Origin: Nitrospirota bacterium
Lineage (GTDB): Bacteria > Nitrospirota > Thermodesulfovibrionia > Thermodesulfovibrionales > JdFR-85
Reading direction: 5' to 3'
Assembly (NCBI GenBank): GCA_013152485.1
Contig: JAADGG010000083.1
Span: 1 to 34,254, forward strand
Length of the DNA: 34,254 bases
A model generated the notes under the pieces. The model was given only the letters and a program-made list of their open reading frames with translations, was not told where the DNA came from and did no database searches. How positions within the stretch are numbered: the first letter of the stretch is position 1; each line of letters starts with the position of its first letter. The position numbers and the translations under genes are program-made. Positions 30,526-34,254 of the stretch are shown one piece after another.

Positions 30526-31313
30526 GCGGCTCCCTCCAGATCTGCCTGTGAAAAGATTATCTCGTCCCTGAACGACCGTACAAGATAGACTGCCCTCATG
30601 ACCTCGGGGTCGAGAACGTCGACTATGGCTGCATCCAGTCCGGCACCGGCCATGTAAGTCAGAAAACTTGCGTTCACTATGGGTTTCAGTTTTTTGTGAA
30701 GCCCTGTAGAGACATTGGATATCCATGCTATGGTGTTTATCGGCGGATCGACCATCTCCTTCAGGGCGAGTATGCATTCGTGGGAACTCACCATGTGTTC
30801 CTGCCCCATTCCCCTGCCTATATGTACCACCGAAGGGTCTGCAAACAACCTTACGTTCGGTATGTCCGCTGCATTGGCCATCTCGATCAATTCTTCCAGC
30901 ACCTGCAGCTTGCCTTCAAGAGAAGTGGGGATTATGCCCCGCAAGGCCCTGATTATGAGCCAACACTGGTTGTTCCTGCAGAGTGTCAGAATATCTTCAG
31001 GGTTCTGTTCCTCGAGAGAGAGATAATTGATGATCGGTGGTTTCTTGCAGAAGGGGATGGCACGCTTGAGGGCATCGAAGTTTCTCGTGTCTATGCATAT
31101 AATCGGATCGTGCGACTGTACCACTACGTCGACAACCTTTGGGAGTATCTCCTCGTCACCGGAGCCGTCGAGGGAACACTGTATGTTGACGACATCCGCC
31201 CCGGCATTTACAAGTTCACCGCTCAGCCTCTTGATGGTCTCGGGGTCAAACTCCTTGATGGCTTCCATGTAAGCTGTATTCCTCGTGTTCAGATTCTCTG
31301 CTATTACAATCAT
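30522..31313 (-). CDS. Pterin-binding methyltransferase (AcsE-like)
   Basis: A 263-residue TIM-barrel protein of the dihydropteroate synthase / methyltetrahydrofolate methyltransferase family. Motifs: MIVIAENLNTRN at the start, NAGADVVNIQCSLD, ICIDTRNFDALKRAIPFCKK, INYLSLEE, and INTIAWISNVSTGLHKKL. Length and the pattern fit AcsE, which moves a methyl from methyl-H4folate to the corrinoid iron-sulfur protein in the Wood-Ljungdahl pathway. No corrinoid domain is fused. Other MtrH/MetH-like uses cannot be excluded, because acsCD is not in the window. AAGGAGG lies just before ATG 31313. It heads a run of minus-strand genes and overlaps the ferritin-like start by four bases. Confidence 0.8.
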   Translation of the reverse strand: MIVIAENLNTRNTAYMEAIKEFDPETIKRLSGELVNAGADVVNIQCSLDGSGDEEILPKVVDVVVQSHDPIICIDTRNFDALKRAIPFCKKPPIINYLSLEEQNPEDILTLCRNNQCWLIIRALRGIIPTSLEGKLQVLEELIEMANAADIPNVRLFADPSVVHIGRGMGQEHMVSSHECILALKEMVDPPINTIAWISNVSTGLHKKLKPIVNASFLTYMAGAGLDAAIVDVLDPEVMRAVYLVRSFRDEIIFSQADLEGAA

Positions 31314-31577
31314 GAAGACCTCCTTAAAATTGATTGGGATGAGCAGGCCATGGGCCCTATAAGTGTCAGAAAAATGAATTTATATTAACATATTAGCACA
31401 AATCGACAGAGTATGGAAGGCATGGCTTGAAAGGACATCCCTGACAGACAATGGCCCTTCATGCGCACCTGCTCGGGCGGACGAGAGCGCGGACCGGTAC
31501 GCGATAGGACTGTCGTGCGTGTCAAGACGGGTACGGCTGAACCGCTGAACGGGCCTACTTGGGAGGGGTTGGTCGCT
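31314..31577. other. Gap between radical SAM and AcsE-like genes
   Basis: 264 bases with no convincing gene. On the minus strand an AT-rich stretch (about 31370-31395) lies some 60-80 bases before the AcsE-like start and probably holds its promoter, but I cannot fix good -35/-10 boxes. The part next to the radical SAM stop is GC-rich without a clear terminator. Confidence 0.4.
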
Positions 31578-32609
31578 TCAGCGCAAAAGTGCCCTTATAT
31601 AGCGCTTTCCGTAAGAGAATATCGCGCCCGGAGAGGCCGAAAATATCGCGTTGGGCTCGAAGTAACAGTGAAGGAGGCATCCCTTGCAGTTGTCCACCAC
31701 ATCTAGATTCTTTCCGAGCTCTTCCCACAGCTCCCTGAAGCTCTTTTCATGGAAGGAGCCTGTACACTCCTTGAAGAACTCATAGCATGTTCCGAGCCTG
31801 CCGTCAGGCGATATACCGCAGCTGAGATATCCCGAGATACACCTCATCTTTGGCACCTTGAAACTGTACATGGCATCGAGCATCATATTGCTCATGGTGA
31901 TTGGATATCCCTTGTCACGGAGTTCCCTTATTTTCAATACAGCGTTTCTGTAATTCTCGATCCCACCATATATGTCGTCATATCTTTGTTCGAGTTCCTC
32001 GAGGGTCTTATAGTTGAAATGAGTAATGAGAGGAAAGAAGGTGAAAGACTTGATGCCGTGCTCGAAGCCCGTTGCCACGATCTTGTCGAGTTCTTTTGCG
32101 GACAACCTGGTAAGTACCACGTTGAGACCGACATGGGGCACTTTCTTGACTGCAGCCTTGATGCCTTCTATTACGGAGTCATTGAGTACTTTTATGATTC
32201 CGACCTCCTCGGGTACAACCGAGTTCACTGTATCGAAGGAAAAATTCATCACATCCAGATTTTCGTAAATCTCGTCGATCCTCTTTGCCACGAGTGAGCC
32301 GTTTGTCACTATCTTGGCTATCATGCCCCGCTGCTTGATGCGTCTGAGAATATCCGGCAGGTCTTTTCTTATGAGTGGTTCGCCGCCGCTTATCGCGTAG
32401 ACAACACACCCCATGTCAGCCACCTGATCAACGAGGTCCAGGACCTGATCGGTGTTCAATTCCTTAAGGTTGTCCTGCCATAGTGAACAGTATGAACACT
32501 TGTAATTACACTTGTGAGTTATCCTGTGGCCTACCTTTATAAGGTTTCTCTTTCTGAAGAGGTTGAACTGGATTGCGGCATTTGCCATTCTAACGGGTTT
32601 TTTTAGCAT
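31578..32609 (-). CDS. Radical SAM protein with SPASM-like Cys-rich tail
   Basis: A 343-residue radical SAM enzyme. The cluster motif is C34-x3-C38-x2-C41 in HKCNYKCSYC, followed by AISGGEPLIRKDL (the GGE motif binding SAM) and a TIM-barrel core. The C-terminus has a Cys cluster (RCISGYLSCGISPDGRLGTC, then DNCKGCLLHC), as in SPASM proteins that carry extra Fe-S clusters. I cannot assign a substrate; members modify peptides or small molecules, or act in cofactor synthesis. It stands alone on the minus strand behind its own promoter (32668-32697). Start ATG 32609 or 32588; neither has a clear Shine-Dalgarno. Confidence 0.82.
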   Translation of the reverse strand: MLKKPVRMANAAIQFNLFRKRNLIKVGHRITHKCNYKCSYCSLWQDNLKELNTDQVLDLVDQVADMGCVVYAISGGEPLIRKDLPDILRRIKQRGMIAKIVTNGSLVAKRIDEIYENLDVMNFSFDTVNSVVPEEVGIIKVLNDSVIEGIKAAVKKVPHVGLNVVLTRLSAKELDKIVATGFEHGIKSFTFFPLITHFNYKTLEELEQRYDDIYGGIENYRNAVLKIRELRDKGYPITMSNMMLDAMYSFKVPKMRCISGYLSCGISPDGRLGTCYEFFKECTGSFHEKSFRELWEELGKNLDVVDNCKGCLLHCYFEPNAIFSASPGAIFSYGKRYIRALLR

Positions 32610-32667
32610 TTGGACTATCAGGGTACGGAGTTTTTATGCAGGATAGTTAAATATGTTCGATATATTT

Positions 32668-32697
32668 ATTTTATTCTTTGTGAAGGCTTTAAGTCAA
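32668..32697 (-). promoter_or_regulatory. Sigma70-type promoter of the radical SAM gene
   Basis: On the minus strand TTGACT (complement of 32692-32697) and TAAAAT (complement of 32668-32673) with an 18-base spacer; each matches five of six consensus bases. Transcription would start about 50 bases before ATG 32609. It lies in the 158-base gap after secG. Confidence 0.6.
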
Positions 32698-32767
32698 GCA
32701 TGGATTGCTGTGTTTGCCGTATGCCGGTTTCTTTCAGTTGGCGTTTGGCGGGTGTCAGCTTGCGGGT

Positions 32768-33136
32768 TTATTTCTTTGCCGGTTTGTCTGACGGGGCATG
32801 CTCTGGTGCAGACTGGTCCGTCCTGTCCGACTGCGACGTTTCCCCTGAAGGAGCTGACGGCAAGGACCTTTCTTCCGGTATGACCGTGGATCTCACAACG
32901 GACTTCTGCTTTACGGAGACCACAGTGAGGATGAGAGAGGTAACCATAAAGGCTATCGCTATGCCGGTTGTGAGTTTGTTCATGAATGTGGCGGCCCCCC
33001 TGCCTCCGAAGATTGTCTGGCTCGACCCTCCTCCGAATGCTGATCCGAGCTCTGCGCCTTTTCCTCCCTGGATCAGAACTATGCCTATGAGCAGCAGGCA
33101 TATTATTATGTGGATGATGACGAGTATTGTTGTCAT
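32768..33136 (-). CDS. secG: Preprotein translocase subunit SecG
   Basis: Small membrane subunit of the SecYEG channel. The 122-residue protein has two membrane helices: about 2-22 (TILVIIHIIICLLLIGIVLI) and about 53-73 (TTGIAIAFMVTSLILTVVSV). Between them is the conserved QGGKGAELGSAFGGGSSQTIFGGRG loop, seen here in positions 23-48 and diagnostic for SecG. The last 45 residues are a polar Pro/Ser/Asp tail, not conserved. It begins five bases after tpiA, the common tpiA-secG order. Confidence 0.94.
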   Translation of the reverse strand: MTTILVIIHIIICLLLIGIVLIQGGKGAELGSAFGGGSSQTIFGGRGAATFMNKLTTGIAIAFMVTSLILTVVSVKQKSVVRSTVIPEERSLPSAPSGETSQSDRTDQSAPEHAPSDKPAKK

Positions 33137-33141
33137 GAAGT

Positions 33142-33891
33142 TCAGCTCTCCTGTCCGTACTTTACTATTGCGGCAAAGCTGTCTGCCTTGAGGCTCGCCC
33201 CGCCAACCAGGGCTCCGTCCACGTCGTCCTTTGACATCAGTGATGCTATGTTATCAGGTTTTACGCTTCCGCCATAGAGAATCCTTATTGTGCCTGCCTC
33301 ATCACCATACAGGTGCGAAAGCTCTGAACGTATGAATTCGTGAGCCTCCTGTGCCTGTTCGGGTGAGGCTGTTTTTCCCGTCCCGATGGCCCATACAGGC
33401 TCGTACGCGATAACCAGCCCCGTGGCTGTAATGCCCCGCAGCCCTTCTGCTATCTGTCTCTTGAGCACGCTGAAAGTGTTGCCGGATTCTCTCTCCTCAA
33501 GAGTTTCACCGATACAGAATATCACGGTGAGCCCTGCACCCATGGCAGCCTTTGTCTTTCTGTTCACGACCTCATCGGTCTCTCCGAAATACTGCCGCCG
33601 TTCCGAATGCCCGATTATAACATGCGTGCATCCCACATCCTTAAGCATAAGGGGTGATATTTCTCCAGTGTAGGCCCCTGATTCCTCATAGAAGACATCC
33701 TGTCCTGCAAGTTTTACATTGCTTTCTTTCAGGAGCTCAGCTGCAACCGGCAGTGAGGTAAACGGAGGGGCGATGACTATTTCCGTATCCTGAACACCGA
33801 CTACAAGAGGCAAAAACCCTTCGATAAACTCCCTGGTTTCCCCCGTGGTCTTGTTCATTTTCCAGTTTGCTGCCAAAATCGGTAAACGCAT
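33142..33891 (-). CDS. tpiA: Triosephosphate isomerase
   Basis: Interconverts glyceraldehyde 3-phosphate and dihydroxyacetone phosphate in glycolysis and gluconeogenesis. The 249-residue TIM barrel has all signature parts: AANWKMNKT (substrate Lys), VIIGHSERRQYFGET (catalytic His), VIAYEPVWAIGTGKTA (catalytic Glu, flexible loop), and ILYGGSVKPDN with the GALVGGASL phosphate loop. Start ATG 33891 has no Shine-Dalgarno. The best promoter places the transcription start right next to it, so the mRNA may be leaderless. secG follows closely. Confidence 0.96.
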   Translation of the reverse strand: MRLPILAANWKMNKTTGETREFIEGFLPLVVGVQDTEIVIAPPFTSLPVAAELLKESNVKLAGQDVFYEESGAYTGEISPLMLKDVGCTHVIIGHSERRQYFGETDEVVNRKTKAAMGAGLTVIFCIGETLEERESGNTFSVLKRQIAEGLRGITATGLVIAYEPVWAIGTGKTASPEQAQEAHEFIRSELSHLYGDEAGTIRILYGGSVKPDNIASLMSKDDVDGALVGGASLKADSFAAIVKYGQES

Positions 33892-33907
33892 GGTATTAAT
33901 TAAAACC
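33892..33907. promoter_or_regulatory. Imperfect palindrome at tpiA start (possible operator)
   Basis: GGTATTAATTAAAACC is a 16-base palindrome with one mismatched pair. It directly precedes the tpiA start codon and covers the -10 box of its promoter, the place where a repressor would act. AT-rich palindromes can arise by chance. Confidence 0.3.
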
Positions 33908-33928
33908 CAAACAGTGAGATAATGTCAA
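33899..33928 (-). promoter_or_regulatory. Sigma70-type promoter of tpiA-secG
   Basis: On the minus strand TTGACA (complement of 33923-33928) and TTTAAT (complement of 33899-33904) with an 18-base spacer. The -35 is perfect and the -10 matches five of six. Expected transcription start is near 33892, adjacent to the ATG at 33891. Confidence 0.65.
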
Positions 33929-33952
33929 CACTAATCTTTTGGTAATTTTCAC

Positions 33953-33981
33953 TTGACAGGGTGGAGTTTCCGTGATATTTT
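33953..33981 (+). promoter_or_regulatory. Sigma70-type promoter towards the right edge
   Basis: A perfect TTGACA (33953-33958) and TATTTT (33976-33981) with a 17-base spacer, pointing away from tpiA. It would start near 33988 and drive the partial gene at the right edge. The two divergent promoters are 24 bases apart at their -35 boxes. Confidence 0.6.
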
Positions 33982-34034
33982 CTTTAAAAAACAATGGGTT
34001 GAGCTCATGTGTCTGTACTCCAAGGACTTCATAA

Positions 34035-34254
34035 ATTTTCAGGTGGCAGTATGGAGTACGGATTCAACTTCCGACAAGGAAGTACGAGGAGAGGCTGAAG
34101 ACGCTCAGGGAGCGTCTTGAAGAGATAGAGAGGGCGGGGACAAAGGAAGAGATGGAGGCGGCATGCCGGAAGGCAAGGGAGTTTTTTGAGAAGATAAGGC
34201 CGCCGAAGAGGCATGTGCCTCTTGACCCTGACAAACTGCCCCACAGGACGGCGG
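34035..34254 (+). CDS. Unidentified partial gene at right edge
   Basis: One plus-strand frame is open from the stop at 34032 to the window end (73 codons). It reads as a real charged protein: RKYEERLKTLRERLEEIERA (likely coiled coil), then a Lys/Glu-rich helix and RPPKRHVPLDPDKLPHRT. I do not recognise the family. The start is a problem: there is no ATG, GTG or TTG in frame before the coiled coil. ATG 34007 and ATG 34051 (behind AGGTGG) are in the other two frames and soon stop. Either a frameshift or sequencing error lies around 34040-34090, or a rare start such as ATT 34035 is used. The right end is cut by the window. Confidence 0.45.
   Translation, partial: MFRWQYGVRIQLPTRKYEERLKTLRERLEEIERAGTKEEMEAACRKAREFFEKIRPPKRHVPLDPDKLPHRTA

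Noticed and set aside
31461-31706. 81-codon plus-strand frame near the radical SAM stop
   Set aside because: Overlaps the end of the minus-strand gene and has no family pattern.
32610-33191. 193-codon plus-strand frame over secG
   Set aside because: Antisense of secG plus promoter region; hydrophobic runs mirror the SecG helices.

Overview
The window looks like the chromosome of a Gram-negative, flagellated, probably anaerobic bacterium. G+C is moderate and arginine is mostly encoded by AGG/AGA. Two-subunit oxygen-sensitive fumarase, a pterin-dependent methyltransferase of the AcsE type, a ferritin-like diiron protein and several radical SAM enzymes fit a deep-branching lineage such as Nitrospirota (Thermodesulfovibrio relatives). 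That placement is inference from gene content only.

Layout. (1) 1-3945, plus strand: flagellar filament block, fliC-flaG-fliD-fliS-fliT-like. It starts from a sigma28 promoter (285-311) and a long leader that carries a two-site CsrA-like motif over the flagellin Shine-Dalgarno. (2) 4052-17884, plus strand: a flagellin-glycosylation type island behind a sigma54-like promoter. Its proteins are very large multi-domain enzymes: sulfotransferase + B12 radical SAM; methyltransferase + GT2; two MAF-like + CgeB-like proteins; a 1166-residue GT4 + CgeB-like + two methyltransferases + TPR protein; a heptosyltransferase-like protein with an unknown tail; and a small unknown helical protein. (3) 17885-18247: non-coding, with two sigma28 promoters flanking a perfect 16-bp inverted repeat. 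(4) 18248-24391, plus strand: a motility-control operon with a small conserved protein, a single-domain response regulator, a response regulator-GAF-HD-GYP protein, a PilZ protein, MotA and MotB, followed by a soluble sensor histidine kinase. (5) 24392-27427, plus strand: housekeeping operon argH - small lipoprotein - gmhA - ruvC. (6) 27390-33891, minus strand: tpiA-secG, a radical SAM gene, then AcsE-like methyltransferase - ferritin-like - fumarase alpha - fumarase beta - NDUFA9-like SDR. (7) 33892-34254: a divergent promoter region and an unidentified gene running off the right edge.

How it fits together. The filament genes, the glycan-building enzymes next to them, the sigma28 promoters and the c-di-GMP turnover (HD-GYP), c-di-GMP sensing (PilZ) and stator (MotAB) genes form one motility programme: make the filament, decorate it and control the motor. 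The most unusual part is the glycan island. A sulfotransferase, a B12 radical SAM enzyme and at least three methyltransferase domains sit among six or so glycosyltransferase domains, suggesting a sulfated and methylated flagellar (or surface) glycan made by fused assembly-line proteins. The minus-strand genes are metabolic and unrelated to motility.
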